Shown here in pieces: positions 48,396 to 57,150 of a stretch of DNA of 64,000 nt (positions are counted from its first letter, which is position 1; each line of letters starts with the position of its first letter). Source of the stretch: Aquimarina sp. Aq107 (GTDB lineage: Bacteria; Bacteroidota; Bacteroidia; Flavobacteriales; Flavobacteriaceae); contig NZ_OX030782.1 in the NCBI RefSeq assembly GCF_943733665.1, positions 2,586,001 through 2,650,000 of the forward strand, in the 5' to 3' direction. The position numbers and the translations under genes are program-made. The notes below the pieces were generated by a model, which was not told where the DNA came from, did no database searches, and was given only the letters and a program-made list of their open reading frames with translations.

Positions 48396-50069
48396 ATGAA
48401 GATCAAAAATCTATCTATAATTTATGTAATCATATTGTTATTGACAGGTGAATTTGTGGTTGCACAGGATAATTATATAGAGCTCGTAAATCTTATAAGA
48501 AAAGAAAAAGTAGATTCTTTAAAAGTAAAAATTGCCCAAACACATCTTAATAGTGCTATTCGCAAGTCTGACACATTAAATATGGCAAATGCTTACCTAT
48601 TCTTATCTCTTTATCAGCCTAGTAAGAAGGTTGCCTATATAGATAGTGTTATTAGTATTACCAAAAGTAAAAACTATTTAAGATTCCCATCTGTAAGTTA
48701 TTTACAAAAAGGTGTAATTAAATATGAGCTAGGACAATATATAGAAGCTCTAGAACTTTATGTAAAAGCATCTGAAGCTGCTAAAAAAAGTGGTAATGAT
48801 AGAATATATTTGATAGCAAAATTTAATATCGGATTACTAAAAAATATGTCTGGTGATCGAGAAGAAGCACTAACTATTTTTAATGAATATATAAACTTCA
48901 TAGAACAAAAACCCGAAAATCAAGATCAATTCAATTACAACCGTGTGTTATTTGCACTAGCAGATTCTTATATCCATACCAAAGACTTAGCGCTAGCAAA
49001 AACAACTATCGAAAAAGGAATAAAAGAAACCTTAAAAACAAATGATTCTACAGTTTACTCATATATTTTAGTAACATCGGGAATACATCAATATTTGCTA
49101 AACAATTATAGTAAAGCAATTGATAGCCTAAAAAAAGGAAAAAAATTGATTACCAAGTTTGATGATTCAGAAACAAGAATTGCAACCTGCGATTACTACA
49201 TTGGCAGAAGTTATAAGGACTTAGGAAATGAAGAAAAAAGTATTTTTCATTTTAAAAAAGCGGATACGATACTAAGAAAAACAAAAGATGTAATCCCAGA
49301 TATTATTAATATTTATGATTATTTAAAGGCTTTTGCAAAATCCGAAAACAATTATGAGTTACAACTAGAATATCTTAATACGCAATTAGAACTTGATAGC
49401 ATTAGACATGCAAATCAAGTAAGCCTAACAAGAAATATTACTAAAAAATATGATGCTGCAGAACTAAAGTCAGAAAAAGAAAAACTCATAAAACAATTTG
49501 AAAGAGATACTTTTTTAAAGAATAATACAATTAATTTTTTAATTACATTATCCATAATTTTGGTATTGATTGCTATTTATGGTTTTAGAAAAAGTTATCT
49601 AAACAAAATACGCTTTCAGAAATTATTAAAAGAACAAAAGCAACCTAAAGTAGATCAATCAGAGATTATTAAAAATGTCAATGAAGAATTAACTAAAAAA
49701 CCTGACATAGATATTCCTACTGATGTAATAGAAACAATTTTAAAAAAGCTTCATGATTTTGAAGATAAAAAACAATTTGCAAAAAAGCATTATACACTCA
49801 ATTCTTTAGCGAAAGAACTACAAACCAATAGTGCATATTTATCAAAAATCATCAATGTCTATAAAAATGTAAATTTTGCAAATTACCTGAATAATTTAAG
49901 AATTGATTTTGCAGTTGATCAACTTAGTTCTAATAAGTCATTACGATCGTATACAATACAGGCTATTGCAGAAGAAGTTGGTTTTAAAAATGCGCAATCA
50001 TTTTCTTCTGCTTTTCATAAAAAAACAGGCATATACCCATCCTATTTCATAAAACACATAAAACCTTAA
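48396..50069 (+). CDS. TPR-transmembrane-AraC family transcriptional regulator
   Basis: A 557-residue membrane regulator from the ATG at 48396, where the signal peptide MKIKNLSIIYVIILLL begins (a TTG at 48378 is possible). The order is signal peptide, five or more TPR-like helix pairs (about 30-340) in the periplasm, a coiled segment, a transmembrane helix (about 379-399, NFLITLSIILVLIAIYGF), a linker, and a C-terminal AraC-type helix-turn-helix domain (about 462-557: YTLNSLAKELQTNSAYLSKIINVYKN, IQAIAEEVGFKNAQSFSSAF). It probably senses an extracytoplasmic ligand through the TPRs. The GG-peptide genes follow directly downstream. Confidence 0.9.
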   Translation: MKIKNLSIIYVIILLLTGEFVVAQDNYIELVNLIRKEKVDSLKVKIAQTHLNSAIRKSDTLNMANAYLFLSLYQPSKKVAYIDSVISITKSKNYLRFPSVSYLQKGVIKYELGQYIEALELYVKASEAAKKSGNDRIYLIAKFNIGLLKNMSGDREEALTIFNEYINFIEQKPENQDQFNYNRVLFALADSYIHTKDLALAKTTIEKGIKETLKTNDSTVYSYILVTSGIHQYLLNNYSKAIDSLKKGKKLITKFDDSETRIATCDYYIGRSYKDLGNEEKSIFHFKKADTILRKTKDVIPDIINIYDYLKAFAKSENNYELQLEYLNTQLELDSIRHANQVSLTRNITKKYDAAELKSEKEKLIKQFERDTFLKNNTINFLITLSIILVLIAIYGFRKSYLNKIRFQKLLKEQKQPKVDQSEIIKNVNEELTKKPDIDIPTDVIETILKKLHDFEDKKQFAKKHYTLNSLAKELQTNSAYLSKIINVYKNVNFANYLNNLRIDFAVDQLSSNKSLRSYTIQAIAEEVGFKNAQSFSSAFHKKTGIYPSYFIKHIKP

Positions 50070-50098
50070 TATTCAGCACCAAAAATACTTTTTGTTAT

Positions 50099-50120
50099 CT
50101 TGAAATTTATAAATTTCAAG
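50099..50120. promoter_or_regulatory. Perfect 22-bp palindrome upstream of the GG-peptide genes (copy 2)
   Basis: CTTGAAATTTA and TAAATTTCAAG meet without a spacer, 62 bases before the peptide ATG at 50182. The inner 20 bp are identical to copy 1 at 48271-48290. No T-run follows, so it is not a good terminator for the AraC gene. A TTTG at 50091-50094 and TAAATTTC at 50110-50117 suggest it overlaps the peptide promoter. Confidence 0.7.
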
Positions 50121-50181
50121 AATATTTACGTGTATTATTATGACTAAAATTGTAGATTGTGAAAACACAAATCGAAACAAT

Positions 50182-50403
50182 ATGAAAAGGGGAAAACTTA
50201 AAAAATTGAGTTTGGATAAAGTCAAAATTGCTCAATTAAATAATACACATGCAATTTGGGGTGGTTCTATACCTACAACTTCAACTGAAATTCCAACTAT
50301 TACAGAACTTACAGGAACTCATACTAAAACATGTGATGATATTGGCACACATACTTCTACTAAAACGGGTGCTGGGAGTAGTATTTCTATCTGTATGGAA
50401 TGA
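50182..50403 (+). CDS. GG-leader natural-product precursor peptide 1
   Basis: A 73-residue peptide from the ATG at 50182 (an upstream in-frame ATG at 50140 adds 14 unlikely residues). The leader KLKKLSLDKVKIAQLNN ends in IWGG (28-29), as in the GG-Bacteroidales natural-product-precursor and class I lanthipeptide-type leaders. The core is rich in Thr, Ser and Ile, with TSTKTGAGS and two cysteines (TCDDIG; ISICME). It shares leader and TSTKTGAGS with the next gene. No modification enzyme or exporter is in the window. Confidence 0.75.
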   Translation: MKRGKLKKLSLDKVKIAQLNNTHAIWGGSIPTTSTEIPTITELTGTHTKTCDDIGTHTSTKTGAGSSISICME

Positions 50404-50435
50404 AATTTTTATATCTACACTACAAAACATGTACT

Positions 50436-50648
50436 ATGAAAAAAAGAAATAAATTAAGCTTAGACAAAATTAAAATAGCTAAACTGAATAACCTACGATC
50501 TATTGTTGGAGGATCATTCTACGATATACAAGATGGTACGGTACTTATAGATCCAAATGATTTACTCACAGTTGGAGATACAAAAACAACTTCTACAAAA
50601 ACAGGTGCTGGTAGTATCGGTACTACTGCAACTGACACTAATATTTAA
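50436..50648 (+). CDS. GG-leader natural-product precursor peptide 2 (no cysteine)
   Basis: A 70-residue peptide from the ATG at 50436. The leader NKLSLDKIKIAKLNNLRSI ends in VGG, followed by a Thr/Asp-rich core with TTSTKTGAGSIGTTATDTN and no cysteine at all, so lanthionine rings are not possible. A TSTKTGAGS stretch is shared with peptide 1. It starts 32 bases after peptide 1, most likely in one transcript. Confidence 0.75.
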   Translation: MKKRNKLSLDKIKIAKLNNLRSIVGGSFYDIQDGTVLIDPNDLLTVGDTKTTSTKTGAGSIGTTATDTNI

Positions 50649-50737
50649 ATAAAATTTAGAAGTTTTTTAATAATAAATATAAAATATCAGTATCCGTTGA
50701 TTTGGATAATATAGTAATACTTTAACTTTTTTGAAAA

Positions 50738-50959
50738 ATGAAAAATAGTCAAAGAAAAAAAATAAGTCTAGATAAAATAAAAATAGCTAGATTGGATCAT
50801 CTTGATAAATTTAATGGAGGATCACAAGACACTACAGATCAAGTTACCAATATAGTCAATTGTTTTACAAAACTAACCATTTGTAAAACTCAGGGGGATT
50901 GTAATGTTTCTACTAAAACTATTGCTTTAAGTGGTGATATTCATTGTTTAACAATTTAA
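50738..50959 (+). CDS. GG-leader natural-product precursor peptide 3
   Basis: A 73-residue peptide. The leader KKISLDKIKIARLDHLDKF ends in NGG; the core has four cysteines (NCFTKLTICKTQGDCN, IHCLTI) and keeps an STKT motif but not the GAGS part. It begins 89 bases after peptide 2 and ends 40 bases from the convergent LytTR response regulator gene. Confidence 0.75.
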   Translation: MKNSQRKKISLDKIKIARLDHLDKFNGGSQDTTDQVTNIVNCFTKLTICKTQGDCNVSTKTIALSGDIHCLTI

Positions 50960-50999
50960 CTAAGAAGAAAAAGGAATATTATTTATCGAAGTAAAGAAG

Positions 51000-51713
51000 T
51001 TAGATCACCTTTAAGCGTCTATAAATATACTCTTTAAAAGTCCGACCAATAGGAATATGATGTCCTTGTATTTCTATGGTTTGGTCATATTCATGTAATG
51101 AGTCTATTTTATTCCAATTTATAATATAAGATCTATGTGTTTGTACAAATTCTAAGCTTTGAAGTTTCTTACTTAATTTTAATATAGAATATCTTACAGA
51201 TAATTTTTTGTGATCTGTAGTAACTATAGAACAATAGTTTTTAGAATCTGTATGCGCAAAAAGTATCGAATTTAAATTCACTTTAATCAGTTTATTTCCA
51301 CTTTTTACAAATATATTCTCTGGCTCATTAGTTCCGTGATTTTCTGAATTAATCTCTTGTTTTTGAGCCAATATTAATGCAGCTTGTAAATCATCTTTAT
51401 TTATTGGTTTTGTTAGATAAGCTGCTGGATTGATGGTTGCAGCTTTACTCATTACATCCTTATCATTGTCTGAAGTAGCAAAAAATACTGGTATTTCATA
51501 TAGTGTTTTAATCTTATACCCTAATGCAATACCTGATTCTCTACCATTTAGATGAATATCTAAGATTACTGCATCTGGTTTCAACTCTCCGATCTGTTCT
51601 TGTGCCTCAAATGGATCACCTGAACTACCAACACAAAAATATCCCAATTCTTCTAAAGTGATTTTAATATCTTCTAGATGAAATATATCATCCTCTACTA
51701 TATAAATATTCAT
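51000..51713 (-). CDS. LytTR family response regulator
   Basis: A 237-residue two-component regulator. The receiver domain (1-120) has the acidic pair at 8-9 (VEDD), the phospho-acceptor Asp52 (AVILDIHLNG), and the Thr/Lys switch in FFATSDND and LTKPIN. The LytTR DNA-binding domain (about 134-237) is nearly the same as that of the stand-alone protein at 47.6 kb. It lies 16 bases downstream of the first TPR histidine kinase, which is presumably its partner; the second kinase probably shares it. Confidence 0.94.
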   Translation of the reverse strand: MNIYIVEDDIFHLEDIKITLEELGYFCVGSSGDPFEAQEQIGELKPDAVILDIHLNGRESGIALGYKIKTLYEIPVFFATSDNDKDVMSKAATINPAAYLTKPINKDDLQAALILAQKQEINSENHGTNEPENIFVKSGNKLIKVNLNSILFAHTDSKNYCSIVTTDHKKLSVRYSILKLSKKLQSLEFVQTHRSYIINWNKIDSLHEYDQTIEIQGHHIPIGRTFKEYIYRRLKVI

Positions 51714-51729
51714 GATCTGTATGCTTTAT

Positions 51730-53958
51730 TTACGCTGATAAAGGTTTAGAAATTGCCCCTTCTTCTTTAGTCAGCGATATGGTTATGGGAATGCTTAAGT
51801 CAAAACGTGTGCCAATTCTTTTTTCTGAAGAAACATTGATAGTTCCATTATGCATTTTTATAAAGCGATAAACTAGGTTAAGCCCTAGCCCTGTTCCTTT
51901 TTCACCTTGTGTTCCTATAGTAGATTTTTTTTCTAATAAATTAAAAAGGTTTTCTAGTTTACTCTGAGACATTCCTACTCCTGTATCAATTACCGAGCAT
52001 AAAAACATATCATTTTTGTTTTTAAATTCTATTCGAATATTTCCTTCTTCGGTATATTTTAATGCATTACCTATCAGGTTTCTAAAAATGACATGAAAAG
52101 CTCCTTTATCAAAATTAATAGAAAAATCATCTTCATGTTTTAATTCTATTTTGGTTTTCTTATATATAGCCTGTTGGTTATATGATGATATGATCTCTGT
52201 TAACTCTTTATTCACAGAAATTGTCTGAGGATTCATTTTATATCCATTCATTTGTTCTAATGACCAATTCAATAAATTATCTAACATATTGGATAAACTC
52301 TCTGAGTTTTGTTCTAGTGCTTGTGATAGTTCTATTGTTTTTTCATTATTCCCATTTTCTACATGATATTTCAATATTTTACCTGATCGTTGGAAAGGGA
52401 TTATCATACCTCTAAGATCGTGCGCTATAATAGAAAAAAGACGATTCTTAACTTGATTTGTAGAAACTAATTCTTTTTGTTGTTTTCTCAACTTTCTAAA
52501 AGCCCAAGCTCCAATTCCTAACAACAAAAACAAAAATGCAGCTGCTATCAAATACATATATTGCTGACTTACCGCTTTTTGCGCAATCTGTTTTTGCTCT
52601 TCTTTTTGTTTGTTAAGAGTCGCTATCGAAAGTTCTTTCTTTTTAGTATCGTACTTCTTCTCTAAATCCGCTACTTTAGTTTTAACTTCTTCATTTTCAA
52701 CAGAATCTTTTATAAAGTGGTATTTCTTAAGATACATTAACGCCTTTTTAGATTCCCCAGTATTTTCATAATAATCACTCTTGTAATAGTGAAGACTCTT
52801 TTCGAATGTCAATATTTTTGATTTATCTGTTTCTATTTCTAATAAATCTATATATTTCTTGGCACTTGGGAAATTTCGTTTTTTGAGACTAATTTTCGCC
52901 ATACCATCTATAGCTGATATTAACATCATATCATCCATTTTTTTTACAGCATTAGCATTCAATATGTTTTGATAAGCTTCTTTAAAATAAACTTCTGCTT
53001 TATCATAATCTTCTATATTTTCAAAATAGATAGTTGCTTTAGTATGCAGCGCATCGGAGATGAATCCATTATCATTTAATTTTCTTGCTATTACTAAAGT
53101 AGAGTCCACTGAACTTAGTGCATCCTCTGCTAGGTTCAATTTTCTTTGCGCATCTGCCATCCTAGAATAAGTAATCATCCGGACGTAACGATTATGAGTT
53201 TTATCTGATTCTTCTATTGCTTTCTTAAAATATTTTATGGCAATATCATATTGCTTTAGCCTTTTATATGAAGTTGCTAACATGCAGTAATACATATCCA
53301 AACCAGATGGTTTATCATCTTGTTCCAATACCTCAATAGCTTTTAAAAAACTATCCACCGCCTTTTCATATTTAGATAATCTTATAGAGTATGTCCCCCT
53401 ATTTCCATAACAAGATGGTAAATAACTAGTAAAGTTGTTTTTCTCAGATATAATAACTGTACTATCGGTATGTTTTAGAGCTTTTTCATAATCTGCTTCT
53501 ATATCAGCTAAATAAGCGTGTGTTTGATGATATAGAATCCAATGTTCACTCTCAGGATACTTAACAAGAAGTTTTCTAGTTTGCTTTAGTAATAATTCTG
53601 CCTCTGTTTTATTATTTTGTAATGCTAAATTATATGCTTTTTTTCCATATGCGGATGATAATAATTCTGAATCATCAATCTTCTTGGCCAGCTTAATACC
53701 TTTATCTAAATAATAAATAGATGAATCAATATTTCTTTGGTTCAGAAACATATAACCTCGAGATATTTGTATTTCTGCTTTACATTTTTCATCAACTTTG
53801 TTAATCATTTCCCTACAAAACCTAAATGCTATCTCATAGCTTTGAATAGTATCCATTGTTTTATGCCACCGTTCGCAATACTCATTCTCTGTTTGAGAAT
53901 ATATAGAGAAAGACATAAAAAAACTAAATAATAGTAATAGTAATTTTTGGAGTGTCAT
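51730..53958 (-). CDS. TPR sensor histidine kinase 1
   Basis: A 742-residue membrane kinase: signal peptide (1-21), TPR repeats (about 30-410) predicted in the periplasm, coiled coil, transmembrane helix (about 467-487), HisKA dimerisation helix with phospho-His513 (SIIAHDLRG), and an HATPase domain with N box FRNLIGNALKYT, DTGVGMSQSK and GEKGTGLGLNLVYRF. The kinase half is almost identical to that of the next gene, while the TPR half differs. It is co-directional with, and 16 bases upstream of, the LytTR regulator. Confidence 0.93.
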   Translation of the reverse strand: MTLQKLLLLLFSFFMSFSIYSQTENEYCERWHKTMDTIQSYEIAFRFCREMINKVDEKCKAEIQISRGYMFLNQRNIDSSIYYLDKGIKLAKKIDDSELLSSAYGKKAYNLALQNNKTEAELLLKQTRKLLVKYPESEHWILYHQTHAYLADIEADYEKALKHTDSTVIISEKNNFTSYLPSCYGNRGTYSIRLSKYEKAVDSFLKAIEVLEQDDKPSGLDMYYCMLATSYKRLKQYDIAIKYFKKAIEESDKTHNRYVRMITYSRMADAQRKLNLAEDALSSVDSTLVIARKLNDNGFISDALHTKATIYFENIEDYDKAEVYFKEAYQNILNANAVKKMDDMMLISAIDGMAKISLKKRNFPSAKKYIDLLEIETDKSKILTFEKSLHYYKSDYYENTGESKKALMYLKKYHFIKDSVENEEVKTKVADLEKKYDTKKKELSIATLNKQKEEQKQIAQKAVSQQYMYLIAAAFLFLLLGIGAWAFRKLRKQQKELVSTNQVKNRLFSIIAHDLRGMIIPFQRSGKILKYHVENGNNEKTIELSQALEQNSESLSNMLDNLLNWSLEQMNGYKMNPQTISVNKELTEIISSYNQQAIYKKTKIELKHEDDFSINFDKGAFHVIFRNLIGNALKYTEEGNIRIEFKNKNDMFLCSVIDTGVGMSQSKLENLFNLLEKKSTIGTQGEKGTGLGLNLVYRFIKMHNGTINVSSEKRIGTRFDLSIPITISLTKEEGAISKPLSA

Positions 53959-54025
53959 AGTGAGGTATTTGATTTTAAGAATTTTATGTAGAAATTACTG
54001 TATTATCTGTTTTTTTATAAAGGTT

Positions 54026-56194
54026 TTATTTTGTTAAAGGAAAGTTTAGGTCAAACCGAGTACCAATTCTTTTTTCTGAAGAAACATTAATAGTTCCATT
54101 ATGCATTTTTATAAAGCGATAAGCAAGATTAAGTCCAAGCCCAGTTCCTTTTTCACCTCGCGTTCCTTTGGTTGATTTTCTTTCTTCTAAATTAAAAATA
54201 TTTTCGAGTTTACTCTTAGATATTCCGACTCCGGTATCAATTACCGAACATAAAAACAGATCATTTTCGTGTTTAAATTCTATCCAAATGTTTCCTTCTT
54301 CAGTATACTTTAAAGCATTCCCTATTAAATTTCTAAAAATCACATGAAAAGCTCCTTTATCAAAATTAACGGAAAAATCTTTCTCGTATTTTAGTTCAAT
54401 ATTGGTTTTCTTATATATAGCCTGTTGATTATAAGATGATATGATCTCTGTTAACTCTTCATTTATAGATATTGTCTGAGAGTTCTTTTTATAACCATTC
54501 ATTTGTTCTAAAGACCAATTCAATAAATTATCGAGCATATTGGATAAACTTTCTGAATTTTGCTCTAATGATTGAGACAATTCTATCGTCTTTTCATGAT
54601 TACCTTTTTCTATATGATATTTTAATATTTTACCTGATCGTTGGAATGGAATAATCATTCCTCTAAGATCATGAGCGATAATAGAAAAAAGTCGATTCTT
54701 AACTTGGTTTGTAGAAACCAATTCTTTTTGTTGTTTTCTCAATTTTCTAAAAGCCCAAGCTCCAACTCCTAACAACAATAACAAGAAACTAGTTGCCAAT
54801 AAATACAAGTTTTGTTGAGCCTGTGCTTGTTTAGTTATATTCTTTTGCTCATCTTTTTCTTGGTTAAGAGTAGCTATAGCTAATTCTTTCTTTTTAGTGT
54901 CATATTTTTTTTCTAAATCTGCTACTTTAGCGAATACTTCTTTACTAGCTATAGAATCTTTTAGAGAATGATATTTTTTTAAAGCTATTAGCGATTTTTC
55001 ATATTGATTTGTTCGTTCATAATATTGTACATAAATCTTTAAAAAATAGATTTCATACTTAATAGAATTTAAATCTTTTTTAATTATTTCAAGTTCTTCT
55101 ATTAACTTATAAATCGATAAATAATCTTCTTTAACAAAGTATAAATCTATTAATGATTTTACAGATTCAAATAAAAGTTCTTTGTCCTTTGACTTTTTAG
55201 CAGAAGCATATGCCAAATTAAAATATTCCTCTGCTTTTTTATTGTCTTTAAAATTTTCAAAATATAATATCCCTTTTTCAATTAAGAGTAAAGTCCTAAA
55301 ACTTATATCAACATTTTTTTTTGCTAAGATCTCAGATGAATCTAATGCTTTTTTTGCTTTTTCATTTTCCCCAAGAAACCTGTAACACCTAGATAGTTTT
55401 TGGTAATTATTCATTAAACTGAGTTGATGGTCTTGTTTTCTTGTAAAGGATATTGCTTTTCTAAATAGATCTTTGGCTTTATCATAATATTGTAATTCTA
55501 AATAAGCTTTTCCTAAATTTCTATAGGTTCCTCCGATATCTTTTAAATATCCTTCTCTTTCTTTTATCTCAAGTGCTTTGATAAAATTCTTAGCCGAGTC
55601 TTCATAATTCCCTAATTTATAGTAGCAATATCCCAAATGATCGTATGTTTCATGAACAAGCTCTTCATAACCACTTTGTTTAGCAGCAATAATCGTAGAA
55701 TCCATATAATCAATTGCTAAATAATAATCTGCAGTAACAAATGATATATACGCATTCTGTTCATAATATCTAATCCAACTTTTACTATTAGGATATGGAA
55801 GCAATAATTTTCTAGATAATTTTAATAATTGTTTAATTTCGGTATAAGCCTCTTTTCTAATCAATACCGAAATTTTGCTATTATAAGCGTCAGACAAAGC
55901 CTCATTTGCTTTTATTTTTTTTGCATATTCAATAGCTTTTTTATGATATAATAAAGAACTATCTATTTCCAACTTTCTAAAAAAAAGCTCTGCAATTTCA
56001 CTATAAATACGAACGCGACATTCAGGATTAACTTCTAATAAAACTCTTTTAGAATATTGAATTCCTTTATCTAAATCGACTACTTGGTCTAGTCTATCTC
56101 TCCAAACATCACAGCTATCTTCAGCGTTCTGAGCATATATATTAATATTCGTATAGATAAAAACGAATATTAGTATATATTTTACTTTGATCAT
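54026..56194 (-). CDS. TPR sensor histidine kinase 2 (tandem paralogue)
   Basis: A 722-residue paralogue of the neighbouring kinase with the same order: signal peptide (1-21), periplasmic TPR array (about 30-410), coiled coil, transmembrane helix (about 455-475), HisKA with His508, and HATPase (IGNALKYTEEGNIWIEF, DTGVGISKSKLENIF, GEKGTGLGLNLAYRF). The shared part starts in the coiled coil (VADLEKKYDTKKKELAIATLN). Its 67-base gap to kinase 1 contains no terminator I can see. It lacks its own regulator gene. Confidence 0.93.
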   Translation of the reverse strand: MIKVKYILIFVFIYTNINIYAQNAEDSCDVWRDRLDQVVDLDKGIQYSKRVLLEVNPECRVRIYSEIAELFFRKLEIDSSLLYHKKAIEYAKKIKANEALSDAYNSKISVLIRKEAYTEIKQLLKLSRKLLLPYPNSKSWIRYYEQNAYISFVTADYYLAIDYMDSTIIAAKQSGYEELVHETYDHLGYCYYKLGNYEDSAKNFIKALEIKEREGYLKDIGGTYRNLGKAYLELQYYDKAKDLFRKAISFTRKQDHQLSLMNNYQKLSRCYRFLGENEKAKKALDSSEILAKKNVDISFRTLLLIEKGILYFENFKDNKKAEEYFNLAYASAKKSKDKELLFESVKSLIDLYFVKEDYLSIYKLIEELEIIKKDLNSIKYEIYFLKIYVQYYERTNQYEKSLIALKKYHSLKDSIASKEVFAKVADLEKKYDTKKKELAIATLNQEKDEQKNITKQAQAQQNLYLLATSFLLLLLGVGAWAFRKLRKQQKELVSTNQVKNRLFSIIAHDLRGMIIPFQRSGKILKYHIEKGNHEKTIELSQSLEQNSESLSNMLDNLLNWSLEQMNGYKKNSQTISINEELTEIISSYNQQAIYKKTNIELKYEKDFSVNFDKGAFHVIFRNLIGNALKYTEEGNIWIEFKHENDLFLCSVIDTGVGISKSKLENIFNLEERKSTKGTRGEKGTGLGLNLAYRFIKMHNGTINVSSEKRIGTRFDLNFPLTK

Positions 56195-56353
56195 CGTTAG
56201 CTATTAATAAAGTACAATCAAGAAATACTTTAGTTACTATATCAAAGATAATCGCTTAAAATTTATTTTAGTTTGATTGTTACTAAAATATTAACAATCT
56301 AATATAAAGATTAAATAAGAACTAAATACATCATAAAATAACCTTGTTATTTA

Positions 56354-56863
56354 TTAGATTCCTTCTCGCTTATTTACAGGAGTAGTAGGATTATAACCAA
56401 ATCCAGAAATTTTAATTTCTACATTAAGTTGATTAAGAATATACCCTATCGTAGCGTAATGATGAATCGCATGGCTATTTGCATGTGCGAGAATGCTTTC
56501 TAACGTATAATTGACTGTAACTTTTCCTTGTCCCATATTATCTGTAACATGAATGAGATAATCAGTATTTACATCAACATAAGAAAGTAACGTTTCTTGT
56601 AGTGTATATATATGATCCTTTGTTGCTTCTATACTTGTAGATAAAATCTCATCGCGCTTACGAGCAGTAAGATCGATATCATTAGTATCTAGACCATTAA
56701 TAATACAATCAAAAAAATCCAATGTATGTCTCATATGAGAACCTATACTAGAATAGTATGGTCCTACAGAAGCATTACAGTAAGTTTCTAAAGTTATTGC
56801 GTCTAATAAAGCAATAGCATTATTTAGATTATGGTTTATTGAAGATATGATAAGTTCTTTCAT
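56354..56863 (-). CDS. DinB-like four-helix-bundle protein
   Basis: A 169-residue protein with the DinB/YfiT metal-binding fold: SIGSHMRHTLDFFDCII carries the first histidine and SILAHANSHAIHHYATIGYIL the C-terminal HxxxH-type pair. Such proteins bind a divalent metal and include thiol S-transferases; the substrate here is unknown. It stands alone between the kinase and coiled-coil genes. It is unrelated to the Pol IV gene (also called dinB). Confidence 0.78.
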   Translation of the reverse strand: MKELIISSINHNLNNAIALLDAITLETYCNASVGPYYSSIGSHMRHTLDFFDCIINGLDTNDIDLTARKRDEILSTSIEATKDHIYTLQETLLSYVDVNTDYLIHVTDNMGQGKVTVNYTLESILAHANSHAIHHYATIGYILNQLNVEIKISGFGYNPTTPVNKREGI

Positions 56864-57090
56864 AGGGAATTATGGACGTAATATACACAATAAACTTACA
56901 TAATAACTTTTGTAAAACGTTAAAATTATAATTTACATAGGTACTATACAATACGCAACGACTAACCTCGTTATGAGTGAATCAAATGATGAAAGCATCT
57001 ATTAAACAGTAGGATATCTATCACTTTATTTATGGGTTACCCATAAAAATTAAGACAAAGTGCGCATTTCATCGATTAATGACAAATATT

Positions 57091-57123
57091 TTTGGATGTT
57101 ACTTAGAAAATATTGTATACTTG
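57091..57123 (+). promoter_or_regulatory. Probable promoter of the secreted coiled-coil gene
   Basis: TTTG (57091-57094), 21 bases, then TATACTTG (57116-57123), one base from TAnnTTTG. It lies just before the ATG at 57151 and inside the longer open frame, supporting the later start. Confidence 0.45.
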
Positions 57124-57150
57124 TACTGTTCATTAAAAAGCCCCATAAAA

